From Nageia nagi (Eukaryota > Pinophyta), in contig JBITNC010000001.1 of NCBI GenBank assembly GCA_050084985.1, forward strand, positions 22,072,001 through 22,136,000: a stretch of DNA of 64,000 bases. Reading direction: 5' to 3'. Both the position numbers and the translations under genes were made by a program. Shown one piece after another: positions 34,546-47,264 of the stretch; position 1 is the stretch's first letter, and the number at the start of each line of letters is the position of its first letter. Under the pieces are notes generated by a model. The model was given only the letters and a program-made list of their open reading frames with translations, had not been told where the DNA came from and ran no database searches.

Positions 34546-37500
34546 ATGGCAACTTCTCAATCATCATCTCTAGCTAAAATAGATCAACTCGATGCTGACC
34601 TTCTAACCTTGTAGAAAGAATATCTTAGAATGCCCCAGGATTAAATTGGACTGAGATGGGGGTGATCAATCACATGAACACATGGAGAGCTAACCCTAGT
34701 CACATTCTTCTACAATATAAGACAATTAAGGTGATCAAAAAAGGGAACTCATTCACTCATTCAAAAAGGGACATCATGATTGACTAGGGCCTAGCTTATT
34801 ATGTGCCCTATGAGTTGTTTACTTGCCCTAAGTTGTTATACTCCGTAGCACATAGACATCACTAAAATGGTTACCAAATAGGAATGTTCAAAAGCCTAAA
34901 AAATGAAGATGTATCAAAACCAAATTTTGAAGCAGTACTGGATTACTCTCCTGATTCCATCATCCAAGTGTTTTGCTATTCTAGTAGATTGGACTTTTCA
35001 TGTTAAGAAATAAATTGATTTAAAAAAGAAGAATGACTTTTATGTTAGTTAAGATGAAATGTTGAGCTAGATTAGTGGAAGATATCAAGACAATAGAAAG
35101 GCCAAACTCCTGCCAAGTTATCAAATAGCCCTTTTTGAAAGAAAAAATTATAGAGAAGTGCTACAAACATTGGCAGTTATCCTAAGAAAGAAAACCTAAA
35201 TTGAAGCAGATGAAACCATGGTACATATAGCTTTTAATATTATAAAGGCTCACATCTGCTATGATTTCTTATCTTTCATTACTAATGAAATAAATAGGTG
35301 TCTATTCAAAATTGAGAAGTTAGACTTTAGACACTCCTTATATCTTTGGTGGCTCTTCACTTATCAAAATCTTAACAAACTTATAAAGGTAGGGGTACCA
35401 GTTGAGCTGATGAGTTCCAATGCTACACTAGTACCAATTGACCTGATGGTACCAATTTTGAGTAAGTTGCATGGATCCTACTATGATTTTATGGAAAATT
35501 TTTTATGCAACAATAGTAAAATTTTAATCAAAAAACTCTCCAGCAGACTATGCAAAAGCCTAATAGAGGAGCTACAAGGAAAAAACAAAATTAGTGATTG
35601 GTACTTCTTAAGAAGTCACACCATGATAATTAGGTATGGGTATTTTGAGAAACCTTTTTTATTAAACAAATATGTAACCCCCTAGTTGTACTCAATAGAA
35701 ATGGGAAGATATATTTGTGCTATAGAGAGCAAATATGGGTCTAAGGGTAATTTTAAGTCTATTGTAGATATACTGACTTCCATTGAAAATTTTACTCTCT
35801 TAGAAATAGGGTGTAAAGATAGTATAGCTCAATTCATTGTACAGAATTTCAAATTATATATGGTGGAAGTTCCATGGATGTATGATCTTTTAAGAGAAAT
35901 GACCTAAGTAATAAGGTCAAGCAAAAAATATCTAGCTTTTATCCATGATAGTAGGCCTCGTATAAAATATTTTGTAAATAAAACTAAATAAGAAGTAAAA
36001 ATGTACCCTGATTAGGAGTTCATACCTCTAAATAATGCTTGGATGCCCTTGAGGGAATAAGAAAGTATAGAAACTAGAAAAATAATTGACAAGATTTTGT
36101 CCTTAACCTAAAGGTCCTCACCTAGTTAACAAATCTTGAGTGGGGTCCCAATAAAATACATTATTTTACAAAATTCAAATTTGAGTATACAACAAAAATT
36201 CATCACATAGAAAGCGAATTATTTGAAAAATTCAAATATGATAAGTATTGGTAGCTTGAGTATGCAAAGATCCTTTTCCAGAATTGGGATAGCCCCTTCC
36301 TCCTCATTTTCAAGGAAAATCTACTATAGAAGCAAGGCTAGTACAGATAGGACAACCATCTAGCATGGTTGAGATTCCAAAGAAGGGAGAGCTAGACCCT
36401 TTAGAAACTACCACCTCTTCTCAAGAGCCTTCTCCAAAGAAGAAAAATAAAATACAAACCCTTGCTCAGAAATAACAAATCCTAGAGAAAGAAGAGAAGC
36501 TTGTAAAAAAGCCTCACACCACTACGATAAGGTCATAATCACAAATGACTATACCTTCACCTTCAAAGGCTATAGGAGAAGTTTTAAAGGTGGTGGTAAA
36601 AGAGGCAAAAAAAATTTATATAAAAGAATTAAGAGAGCCCCAAGATGTAGATATTGATGTTACACAAGAAACCCAAATGTAAGAATAAACCTCGAAAAAT
36701 GAGCATACCCAAATTCAACAAGGTAGGAGAAGCATACTTTGAGTCGATAGATCTGCAACACCTACACCTGAAGGAGGATTGAGAGATGATGATGATGAAT
36801 CTAGAAAAAAAATGACTCTAGCCCAATGGATAAGACTAAAGTCTAAGACAAGGTCATGGAAGATGTAGAGCTAGAACTAGAAGTTCAACACTTGACACCT
36901 CCCTAGCAATCACATCCTATTCAACAAGTTGAGACACCTATTTTAGGTAGAATTACTACTCCCTATTATTTTATTCCTATAGCTTCATAAGAAGAAATAA
37001 AATCAATTTTTTTTACACAAATTGTAGAACCCATTAGTTGAGCAACTTTTGTTAATAAGTCTCCTATGCTTCTTGAGCAATAGTCAAGAATTTTAAGCAA
37101 GGTAATAGAAATAGGAGATATTAAAAAAGCATAGATGCCTTTTAAAGAAGATAAATTGGATATTACTCCCACAATTATAATAGATGTAAATATACAAAGT
37201 GCATCGGTAATTGACTAGTTAAAATTCTTAGTAAATACTTCAATGACAGCTGGCAAAAGTCTTCAAGAAATGGAGCCTAAGATAGAAAAATCGAACAAGA
37301 AAATAGATTAGTATAAGAAAGACTACTCCCTTAAAGACAAAATAGTAGTTGGTTTGTATAATAAAAATAAATAATTGATTACAAGGCTTGATAAGTAGAA
37401 ATCAAAGTTTGATAAGAGCATAACAACAACAAAAGTTGAGCTAGATGCTGCAAATCAAACAATACAAGATCTCAAAGCTCAAGTTGTAATCATTAATTCT

Positions 37501-37972
37501 TAGAAGATCAAGCAAGTTGAGGTCAAGCTATAAACTATTATTATAACAAATAAAGTTTTATCTGATAACAATGCAAAGTTGTTATTGCTCATGAAGAATT
37601 TTAAAAAATCCTTGGTGGAGCAAGTCAACGATAGAATGATAACATTATCACACTTGCATTTGCTGAAGGAAGAAACTATACAGGCAATCAAGGAGTTCCA
37701 TATTCAAATCACTCTCAATAAGTTGGCTCTAGATACACCTAGGATGGTATTAGAAAGAATGCATGCTTGTTTAGCGATCTTGACTAAAACATACATAGCA
37801 ATAATCTCTTCTAAATCAAGATAGTTGTATCAAAGGAAGATCCAAGATATTTATGAAATCCAAAATTTGGTGTTCAGCATAGATATTAATAAGCATCAAC
37901 TCATAACAAAGCTAGCATTCATTAAAAAATTCTTTAATTCTTTGATTGAGATGAAGGCTCCCAAATTATGAA
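34546..37972 (+). pseudogene. Extra 3' reading frame of E, unknown function
   Basis: A mainly single-frame trace of about 1,140 codons downstream of integrase. It opens MATSQSSSLAKIDQLDADLL and is broken by stops and a local frame change (about 34660-34960). Open pieces are 35218-35685 (155 codons, helix-rich, with YYDFMENFL and IIRYGYFEKPFL), 35686-35907 and 37579-37824. The middle (36350-36900) is charged and low in complexity; the last part (37260-37970) has heptad-like leucines and lysines, suggesting a coiled coil. I recognise no family. Sense strand, inside the LTR pair, and same frame as the pol pieces. It could be an element-specific accessory protein or a captured host gene. Confidence 0.5.
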
Positions 37973-38365
37973 AATAACAAAATATACAGGGTAGTACTAC
38001 CAATTAGGTAGCCAATACCATTTATTCCTTGAATAATCTTTTTTTGAAAAGAAAATATTAGACTTACAATAAATAAATGATTGGCTTATGAAGTAATTAC
38101 AAGATTTTTGCATGCTGGAAGGCTAAATAATGTTCTGATAGGGTTCAAAATAGATACAATGAAGATTAGACATCTCATGTATTATCATAGATTGACTCTA
38201 AAGATCTTAGTGATCTAAATAAAAAGATATAGCCATTCCTCCTAGCAGAGCTAATTATAGCTGCTGAGATCTCTACCAAGTCTAGTTTTGAACAAGCTAC
38301 TAGAAGCAATAATTGAAGGGTTCTATTCTTTAGTAGGTAGAGACCCCAAAGAGCTATAAAAAGAT
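37973..38365 (+). other. 3' untranslated region of E
   Basis: AT-rich with no reading frame of interest. A purine-rich stretch near 38338-38365 (GGTAGAGACCCCAAAGAG, then AAAAAGAT) precedes the 3' LTR but is a poor polypurine tract. Confidence 0.45.
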
Positions 38366-40288
38366 TAAATTCTTTCAAAATTACACTTTTAATTAGGGTA
38401 ATTCTAAATTATTCTTTATGTTCTATTCTTTTATTCTTTAGTTTTTGGGAGGTATATTATTATCTTAGAGTCTCCATGAGTTGTAAATTCTTATATTTTT
38501 TCATTCTTATTAAGCCCTCCTCTTCTCATTTCTTCTTTTAGAGTGTCAGTTTATAAATAAGATTACTCAAGAGTTATGTTATTTTCTTAAGAGTACTCAA
38601 GAGAATTGTAAAGAATACCTAGAGGTTATGTAAATAAGAATGTCCAAGAGTTATATTTATTCTCTTAGAATGTTTAGGAATTGTTGACACAAGTGTTCAG
38701 GACTTGCATAAATTAAGAGCCAGATCATCAACAGAGGCCACCAATTTTGAGAGATGATGTCATGATTTTTAGCTAAAATTAGTTGGTCTTGAAAGAGCCA
38801 GATCATCAATAGAGCCCACCAATTTTGAGAGATGACATCATAATTTTTGGCTAAAATTTATAGGTCCTAGAAGAGATAGATCATCAATAGAGCCCACTAA
38901 TGTTGAGAGTCGATGTCATGATTTTTGCCTAAAATTAACGAGTTCCAAAAGAACTAAATCATTAACAAAGCCTACTAATTCTAAAAGATGATATCATGAT
39001 TTTTAGCTAAAATTAGCAGGTCCCAGAAGAACTAGATCATCAATAGAGCCCACTAACTTTGAGAGATGACATCATGATTTTTGGCTAAAATAAGTGGGTC
39101 TTAGAAGAGCTAGATCATAAATAAAGCTCATTGATTTTGAAAGATGACATCATGATTTTTAACAAAAATTAGTAGGTCCTAAAAGAGCTAGATCGTCAAC
39201 AAATCTCTAATGAAGAACATAGAACCCACCAAGCAAAGGTAAGAGTAATGCATAAGAAGGAACACCTAAGTCCATTTTATCTTAAGTGTTTGATCCCTGA
39301 GGCCCTGTTAATATGTCGAAACCAATTCATTTCCACATAATAGTGGCATTTTCTTCTTGAACCAAGTTAACATAATGCCTATCAACCATCATTACTTTAA
39401 TTACTAACATCTACACTAAAGATCATAAAGATTACAGGGAAGTAGATAGTAGCTAATAGAGCATTGTACCAAATTGCACCCATCAATTTGCAATCAAAAA
39501 ATTACTCAATCAGCTACATGTTATCTCCAATTAGTTATAAGGTCAAAGAAGTAACAATCAACAACATGTCATAAGGATTGCGACTCTATGGACATGGTTG
39601 TTCAAAAATTGCAAATTCTCATATAGTTATGTTGTTGGTACTTATTCACTATGTATTCTAATACAATTGTAGTATTTATGTAAATAGTGCTATTTTAATT
39701 ATTTCATTAAATAATAGCAATTATGTATATTAATGAAACCCAACCACCCAAAAAAGGGGAGAAGTTGTATAAATAGCTAACTCTTAAAGATCCAAGAGGT
39801 TAGACATTTTAGCAAATTTGCCCAAATCTATAACATCTATTCATATGTAATAATACAACAGACAATTCTTTGCCCTCTTGCAACAAAGTGGCTATTTATT
39901 ACTCTTATGGATGTTATGTGTGAAATGTTTTCTTCAAATTATGGTTGTGTATTATGATTTATGAGATCCCAAGTGCAAGATAGTTTGTTATTCTTAATCT
40001 TGGCTATGGATTGCTATCTATGCTGCAATGCTCCAGTTGCATATTTCTTATTTTAGCTTTTTTTTATTTACTTATCTTTTTCCTAGAACTCTTTATCCTT
40101 TCATTTCTTACCTATTACTTTTAACCTTGAATATAGATAAGAACCAACCTATAAACTAGAGATTGAGCAAAAAACCAACATGAGTGCATCTCCACCACCT
40201 TCTACTCTTTCAAGGAACTTACCATTATGGGCAATGGAGAACACGATCAAACCAAACCCTTTGAGGTTATGCTATACCAATCAACACA
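38366..40288 (+). repeat. Element E 3' LTR
   Basis: Collinear with the 5' LTR; starts TAAATTCTTTC and ends near ACCAATCAACA. It carries the tandem array of about 78-bp units at 38716-39210 (AGATCATCAAYAGAGCCCAC, then GATGTCATGATTTTT). No gene content. Confidence 0.75.
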
Positions 40289-40294
40289 AGTTTA

Positions 40295-41830
40295 ATTAGC
40301 TAAGGGAGATCTTAGATTAGTCATAATGAGAAAAAGGAAAGAAACTAAGAAAGCACTCAAATATGATCAAGCTCTATCAAAGAATTCTAGGGAACAAATC
40401 TTATTCTCAACTATAGAGTTTAAAGAAATTATCATCCAAATGATGAACATGGTATAGAAAATAAATAAAACAAACTTGACACCCAACAAGAATTTGAAGA
40501 TGAAGATATAGAAGTAGTAATCGAACTTGAAGCAAAACTCATATCCTCCCTTGAAGACTTGGATGTTGAAAGAAGGAAGAACTGAAGAATATCTAAGAAG
40601 TTGAATGAATATGGTGATATAATTGAATACATCTACATACAAATCCAAAAGTCTAAGATAACTCAAGAAAAATAGAGAGCAAAATATAATGACAATATGA
40701 AAGCATTTCTTGAATAATCTAATAGAATAGTTAATGATTTATGCCTACAACTTGAGATAGATAAGAAAATAGAAGAATTTCTAAGATCAAAGTTACATGA
40801 AAATGATCTAATAGATGTTAAATCTATAGAACTTACTAGTATGAGAAAGAAAATTGAGGTAACTCAGAAGTTGGAAGAAGCTCTTAGATCATCCCTATAA
40901 GTCTACAACAAACATAAGGAGGGAAACAACAAAGTGATTGTTGATCTAAAGTTACAAATAAAAGAATATAGGAAAGTTAAAAAATCTCTTAGATTATAGA
41001 TAAATGAGAAAGATGTTTCCTATTGCAAACTAGAAGAGGAAATTATTTCATTGAAAAAATAACTGGAAGAAGCCAATTAGAAACTTTCCACCAACCTCAA
41101 GTTTGAGAAGAGCATAATGATTGTGGATGATATGCTAAGACAACCGTGAGACCCCAAGATCAAATTTGGTCTTAGATATGATGCAGAGCAAACCTCATCC
41201 TCCAAATATGCAGAGAAGAAAAGTTTATATGCTACCAGGAGAAGACAAAAGCAACAAGAGGTTGATTCATCAAAGCTATTGTAAAAAGATAAACAAGGTG
41301 AGCATGAAAAGATAATTGGTCAATTGAAGTATAGAAGGCTTGATGACAAAAGGAGAAGACATGAAGGAGCAGCACAACAAAGAACATATGCAACAAGTCA
41401 AAATCAAAAAATAAATTTCATGCATCTCATCCTATTTATTATTATGCATTCTATGGTTATTATTTTAAATGCAATCAATATGGACATAAGGTAGCAATAT
41501 GTAGATTAGATGTCATGCATAAAAACTTATCCAGACAAATATATTTTAGGTCTATTCCAAATTACAATATTCAATGCTTTGGATGTCACTAATAAGATCA
41601 TAAAGCAATCAATTGTAAACAAATATTAGACCAAAAAATCATACTGGCAGAGTTACACATGCCCCTCAACTTGAATATGATGTACAATATTTTAAATGTT
41701 ATAACTATGGACATATGGCAAGATTTTGTAGAAGGACCCTGCAACAAATAGATGGAATTATAGTAGAGTACATTAGACATAAACAAGGTAGTAAAGATAA
41801 GAGAGAAGTCAATCTAGGTATCAAAGAATG
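40295..41830 (+). pseudogene. Sirevirus-like copia gag remnant, element F
   Basis: Stop-broken translation gives a coiled coil that aligns with that of element B (ELEAKLISSLEDLD... at about 40526 against [14 protein letters not shown] of B), then zinc knuckles CNQYGHKVAIC (about 41468) and CYNYGHMARFC (about 41698), plus a damaged one between (CFGCH, 41576). Order and spacing match B. The gag N-terminus, protease, integrase and RT are not found, so most of pol is deleted. Gag would have bound the element RNA. Decay is heavier than in B. Confidence 0.65.
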
Positions 41831-43889
41831 AAGAACAATCCTCCTTCAATAATGAACAAAATACAACCTCCAAAGAGACATGTTTGGCATGCTAAAGAGG
41901 AGAATTTTGATGATAGATCTATGCCCAGGTACAAGAGGTTCTAAAGAAAGAAATCTAAAGATGAAACTTGTTTCATTGTCTAGTTGAGTAAACTTAGATA
42001 AGAGTTGGGAGTGATCACACTTACATATCATTGATAGGTTCAATGGTATCACATCCTTAGGGGGGAGTAGTTCAAGAAAATTATAAAGCTCCTACATGTG
42101 TAAGATTTGCCTAAGGATGCTAAGCATACAATAAGGGTGAGTAGAAATCTTTATGTATACTATTTATAATGTAAGTGTATTGTGCATGGCATCTAGATCA
42201 GAGTGAGTGTGTTGTCATTGTTGAAGATAGTCAACTCTAATTTCTTGCTACTATGTGCACAAGTCATCCATGATGTTAGTAAAGAAACTATTTTGAATAT
42301 GGATGGTATTGTCATAGTTTATTAGCTCATTGTATTATCGAAAATGTTACAACACTCAATGGCATATTTTTGTAGTGCATAAACTATGGATAGATCAGTG
42401 TAAGTTTTATTTCCATGTTAAAATTGGCATTGTTATGATAAAGTGGCTAGTAATTTTACCATATTTATGGTGTAGTAATTTAATCTTGATCAAACTATGG
42501 TATGTAGTTTTTAAATGGCATGCTTTATGCCAAAGGTGTCATAATGTTTATCCAACTGTTACTATTATCATATTGTTGTTATTATCAAAAATTCAACCTC
42601 CTTTTTTGTTTGGAAAATCTATATCCATTTATTAGCTAACAATATTGAAGTATACACTCCAACAAGTTCACTTCTCATGTTGATAGAATGATCAATGCAA
42701 ATGCATAAGTGTATAGTATATGGAAAAGGAGAGTCCAATACAAAGAGGATAAAAGAAAATGCAATTTTTAAGTCAAATTTGCACTCTATATATAGTTGAT
42801 GTCATTCATGATACTTTGAACCCTAGAAGGAAGAAAGTTTACTAAATCTGCATGCATAGAAAAGGAAGTTTACGCTTTGGAGAGTGTTGATTTCATCAAG
42901 ATCATCCGCACCCCAAAAATACAATGCATATAAAGGAAATCCATAGTTTGGATATCATTTATGTCATAAGTTTTCTCTACATTATGGAGGTAAAAGGAAT
43001 ACAAAATAATCTACATTGCAAAAAAGGATGACATCAAGTTGTCAGATATGCACCCTAGATTCAATCAAAAGGATACTCTCCATAGTTAAATTCTACAAAA
43101 GATGAACATCTACTACCTTTCTAGTCTTGCCATGTATCTTTTTGCACTTCGAAATTACCATTAAATAAATAAATATTCTATTATCTAGATCATATCAAAT
43201 TTAGTATAAAGAAGTACTCTAGAAAGCTACCACATATCCCAAAAGACTCTCTTCACACTCTGGAAGGTACTAATGCCATCATGTCATTCCATAATGTGGA
43301 TTATTCAAAAGCCACTACGGAATGACCTTTCCAACCTATATTTGATGTGAATTACCTCAAGGAGAATGTAGATTCAATCCAGATTTAAATATTTTATAGA
43401 ACCTCCATAACCATACAATACCCTTATCTAATAAGATTGAAATTAAAATACAAGAATATAAGGTTATTAGCTAACCAACTAAGTGTGACTTGATGTGCAA
43501 AATCAGATTGTTGGATCAAAATTGAGGTAACTAACTTTTGTAAATGCATATTTGAGAAAAATCTAATCAAGGAAAAGGGTCAAACACCTTTAATCCATAC
43601 TATAATAATTGCTAGAAAAATCATATCTAAGAGTCCTATAGCTATAAATACACGATTTGATCATAAGCAAACCCTCATCCGATCTAATATTGATCTGCAT
43701 CCTAAAGATAGACTATTTGGTGTATAATGATGATATTATTGTTGTTGTTATCATGCTACTATTGATGATTATTTTAATGATCAATTAGTCAACCATGGAG
43801 TAGTGGTCATGTCTTGATGATGCTTATCTTTGACATTATTGACAAAGAGGGGGAGAGAAATCATGATTGGAGTAAGTTTTGACAACAAT
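41831..43889. other. Decayed interior of F, no recognisable gene
   Basis: Two kilobases without a supported coding region. A purine tract CTTAGGGGGGAGTAG at 42056 resembles one of the multiplied polypurine tracts of Sireviruses, and GACAAAGAGGGGGAGAGA at 43841 is a near match to 26949-26966 in B. The frame at 42330-42635 has no motif. Confidence 0.5.
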
Positions 43890-44318
43890 GCTAAAGGAGG
43901 AGATTATTGACCTTATGCTTGTGTTGGTGTTGTCATTGTTGTCAAAGAATTCTATTTTCCCAAGTTGCTACCATTATTTTTTTTAATGCACATATGCCAC
44001 AATATTGAAGGTGATCAAGTGTAGTCATGTTGAATTCATATAGTACTGGGTAGTAATGAAGTGTAATGCCATGCCATACATCGTATGTGTTAGGTTTATA
44101 AGAAGTGTTAAGTCATCTAAATGTGTTAGGTGTATGAGAAATATTCAACCAACCAAATGTTTAAGGTGTATGAGAAGTGTTCAATCAATCTTTTTGAGCA
44201 TGTACAAGGTTTACCAAATGCTTCATCAGAATATGAAGACTTGAATCTGGGAGCTATAATTGTCTTATTAGAAGGAAAACATATTTTGTTAGAGTTTTAA
44301 TAGTATTTATAGGTATAT
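43890..44318 (+). repeat. Polypurine tract and start of 3' LTR of F
   Basis: GCTAAAGGAGGAGATTATTGA (43890-43910) parallels CAAAGGGGGAGATTATTGAG of B, placing the LTR start at 43905. The LTR then shows a three-unit, 36-bp tandem repeat (GTGTTAGGT-like at 44087, 44123 and 44159). It is interrupted at 44318 by element D and resumes at 61799. Confidence 0.6.
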
Positions 44319-44816
44319 TGTTAGAATGTATAATGTATTATTGTAAGGTTAGTAATAATCCTCTTTATAAATTCACTAATACTTAATGGTATCATTTAGA
44401 TACCTTAAGTATTTAAATGAATATGATAATGTAACTTGTCCTACACTCCATGTCATGAGATAACCCTTAGGTATAAGGGAGTTACATGTCATAACTTTGT
44501 ACATTGGATAAAAGGGTGATCCAAAAAGGGATTTTGGCCTATAAATAGAAGGTTCCCTCTTTATAATTACTCATCAATTTGTGAAGTAAAGTTATGCTCT
44601 AGAATAGTGATTAGGAGATGAGTAGGAGAATTGTAAGAGGTTCATATTTGTGAATGAAGTAAGATCTAGTTAGTGGATGTAATCCTAGTTGGAGGAACCA
44701 CTTTATCTCTTGAGTCATTTTGTGAGATTTTCTTCTTGAGTTATCTTGATGTTAGTTTGAGCTTTCATGAGATTTTGGTAGTTTAGATTTGTATTTGTTA
44801 TATTGCAAATCTTTCA
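44319..44816 (+). repeat. Element D 5' LTR
   Basis: 498 bp, TGTTAGAATG to AAATCTTTCA, with TATA box CCTATAAATAGAAGG near 44549. The inverted repeat seen in A is degraded. Confidence 0.9.
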
Positions 44817-44818
44817 TT

Positions 44819-44830
44819 TGGTATCATAAC
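44819..44830 (+). other. Element D primer-binding site, degenerate
   Basis: TGGTATCATAAC keeps the first eight bases of the tRNA-Met site. Confidence 0.75.
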
Positions 44831-45118
44831 ATAATATGGAAGCTTTTCTTCAACATCTTGGTGATCTTCATTCCTCATTCTACTTTTCATTGTGAGGTAA
44901 AAGAGTTTCAAAGATGTAACTTTCTTTCCTTCTTAGATCTCTCCTTAATACTAACATTGTAATTTGATAATGTTAGTTGCAATTTTTTCTTTTTGAAGAA
45001 ATATGCTAAATGTGTTTATATATATACACACACTAACATTAATAAAGAGAATATTATTTTTTTTAACATGATTAATGTTAGTAAAAATAACATTCTCCTT
45101 ATTAATTTAATTGTTGTA

Positions 45119-45152
<34 letters not shown>

Positions 45153-45339
45153 ATGGAAAATGTTATTTTTTTAACATAATTAATTTTAGTAAAATAAAAA
45201 AATAAAAATGTTAGAAAATTTTTCTTTGCAATAATATTTTAACATCTTGCAAATTTCTCAAAGGAGGAAGGAAATACTTTATTTTTGAAAACCTTGTTTA
45301 CATGCACTTTTGTTTAAAAGTAGTTAACATGTTTGTTTT

Positions 45340-46100
45340 TTGTTTTTTTTTTTTTTTTTTTTTGAAAATAGACTTCCATAGGCCGTGTGCTCTATAATAT
45401 CTACCTTTTTTCATTATTTTGTTTGTTTTAAGCGACACTCGCTAGGTGGACTATCTCAACAGCAAAACCCCACAACATGTATGTCGACGCTCTTTATTGC
45501 TTCGCGGTTGCTTTGTGTTTGATGAGCAGTTGTTTTCAGTCTAGTGAGCAGTAACTTTGTGTTTGTTGCATGACTGCCTTGGCCCCTCCTGATCTCGAAC
45601 AAGCTAGCTTGTAGAAGCCCTCAATTTGTTCTCTTGGCTGAGACATGTTGAAACGCCCACTTTCTTCTCCTCAGGCCACATTCTTCCTCTCCGCCGCCTT
45701 CCTCTCTTCCCTTGGCACTCAAACGTTGGTGGCTCATGGCTAGATTGGTGCTTAGCAGTTCATTGATGCTGCCGATTTACACCTAGTATCTCCCACCTCG
45801 CGTGACCTTTTTTAGTGTTGTATTCTCCTCCCTCTGGCCGCTCCACCCCATGCCCTCTTTTTCCTTATCTTCTGAGGCTCACTCTCTAAAGAACCTGTTC
45901 GTTCGACCCTTTCCTCCCATCTAGTCTACGCTTCTCGACCCCCCTTCACGTCCTATTCTATGCTCCATAGTCTACATTTCTCCCACTTGGCGCTGCTTCC
46001 CCAGTGTTCTTTCTTCTCCTCGCCGCTCTCAAGTGTTAACTTGCGACCTTTCCTTTCAGCTCGAAGCCCCAAATTTTTTTTTTTTTTTAAATATATGCGC
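45340..46100. other. Unidentified, GC-richer segment in the leader of D
   Basis: Bounded by a T-run (45341-45363) and another T-run (46075-46088), it is clearly richer in G and C than its surroundings and has no counterpart in A or C. On the plus strand ATG 45647 opens MLKRPLSSPQATFFLSAAF, which breaks after about 32 codons. No family is recognised. By position it corresponds to the PPR insert of A and the methyltransferase insert of C, so it is probably also host-derived. Confidence 0.4.
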
Positions 46101-46669
46101 CCCTCCTCTTTTGTTAGAATCATTTATTTTTTCTTATTGCTTACACGCTTTTTTAATAAACTTAATGGGCATCATTTTAACATATTAATGCACTTAAAAG
46201 CATTCATTTCTTGCTTAGCGTACTCCAAATTTAATGCATTGTATTGATGTACTTGTCCATCATAAATTGCTTTTAAAATATCATCATTACTTGTTTTCCT
46301 TTTTTGTTTAAGAAAATGAGGCAATTTTTTAGACTTAACATTGAAAGGTAAAGTTAAGTGCAATTTCCTTAAAAGCAATTGTTTAGTGGTAATTTTTCTA
46401 CTTAGTAAATGTTTTAATACTTAGAATTAAATTTTTCCTTGGATAAAATTATTTAAGCCTTTCTTTTAGTGCTTATAATTTTGGTAATTTTTTTTAAACT
46501 TGGTATTAAAATAGTAATTTAGTCTACTATCCTACACATTTCTTGAAGGGATATTTTTTAAGTAAAAAAAGGGAAATAACTTCTGAGTTTTTTGCCTTAA
46601 ATTGTTAATCATTTTTGCTTAAAATGAATGTTTATCACTTATAAACTTTTATGCCTTTTTAAAAATTAT

Positions 46670-46990
46670 GAAAATGATGCATTATTATTCTTTATGCAAA
46701 TTAATAGGAATGATGCATGCTTATGGAATGATGCATGCTTATTACATAACTTTTTTTAGTTAAATGATGCATGATCCTTACTTCATTTTTTAAGTTGAAT
46801 GATGCATGCTCTTTCATTTTTTAAATTGAATAATGCATGCTTCTTACTTCATATTTTAAGCTGAATGATACATACTCCTTACTTCATTTTTTAAGATGAA
46901 TAATGCATGCTCTTTACTTCATTTTTTAAGATGAATGATGCATGCTCCTTAATTTTTTAAGATGAATGATGCATGTTGATTACTTAATTT
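46670..46990 (+). repeat. Array of short units with GATGCATGC, leader of D
   Basis: About eight variants of AATGATGCATGCTCCTTACT followed by TCATTTTTTAAG, spaced 25-45 bases. The CATGCA core equals the RY element bound by plant B3 factors. Fewer copies exist in A (5500-5630) and C (about 58950-59100, minus strand, degraded). Confidence 0.7.
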
Positions 46991-47264
46991 TTTAAGTTAT
47001 GGAATAATGAAATTGATGAATCTCTAATTTTATTTTCTTATACAAAGTATGGAATGAACTTATGCAAAATAAGGAATGATGTAAAGATGTCCTTTAGGGG
47101 TTGGTAAATAAAACCCATTGGACTCTTAGTTTCCAAATTGTAAATGGATGATATTTTATATATGCACTTTACTTTATGTTTTGCATCTTTTTTGCTTTAT
47201 TTACTTATGCAAAATCATAAACATTGAATAAGAAACCCCCTAAAATGGACACAATTGCATGTAT

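Larger units (their letters stand above)
2700..40290 (+). mobile_element. Element E: Tat-like Ty3/gypsy retrotransposon, split by elements A and B
   Basis: Two diverged LTRs of about 1.8-1.9 kb (2700-2710 plus 16988-about 18788, and 38366-about 40288) flank gag, protease, an RNase H-like domain, RT, a second RNase H, integrase and a further 3' reading frame, all plus strand. The LTR starts align without gaps (TGTATTCTTTA versus TAAATTCTTTC). A PBS-like GGTACATCCAATGGGA at 18795 resembles the site that follows 5' LTRs of Tat-clade elements. A inserted in its 5' LTR and B in its gag, so E is older than both. Many in-frame stops and mutated catalytic residues show it is dead. The exact right border and target duplication are uncertain by about 20 bases. 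Confidence 0.75.

Noticed and set aside
42330-42635. 101-codon frame in the F interior
   Set aside because: No motif, AT-rich composition and no conserved counterpart.
45117-45152. Possible regulatory element (TG)n(TA)n
   Set aside because: Ordinary microsatellite; nothing ties it to function.
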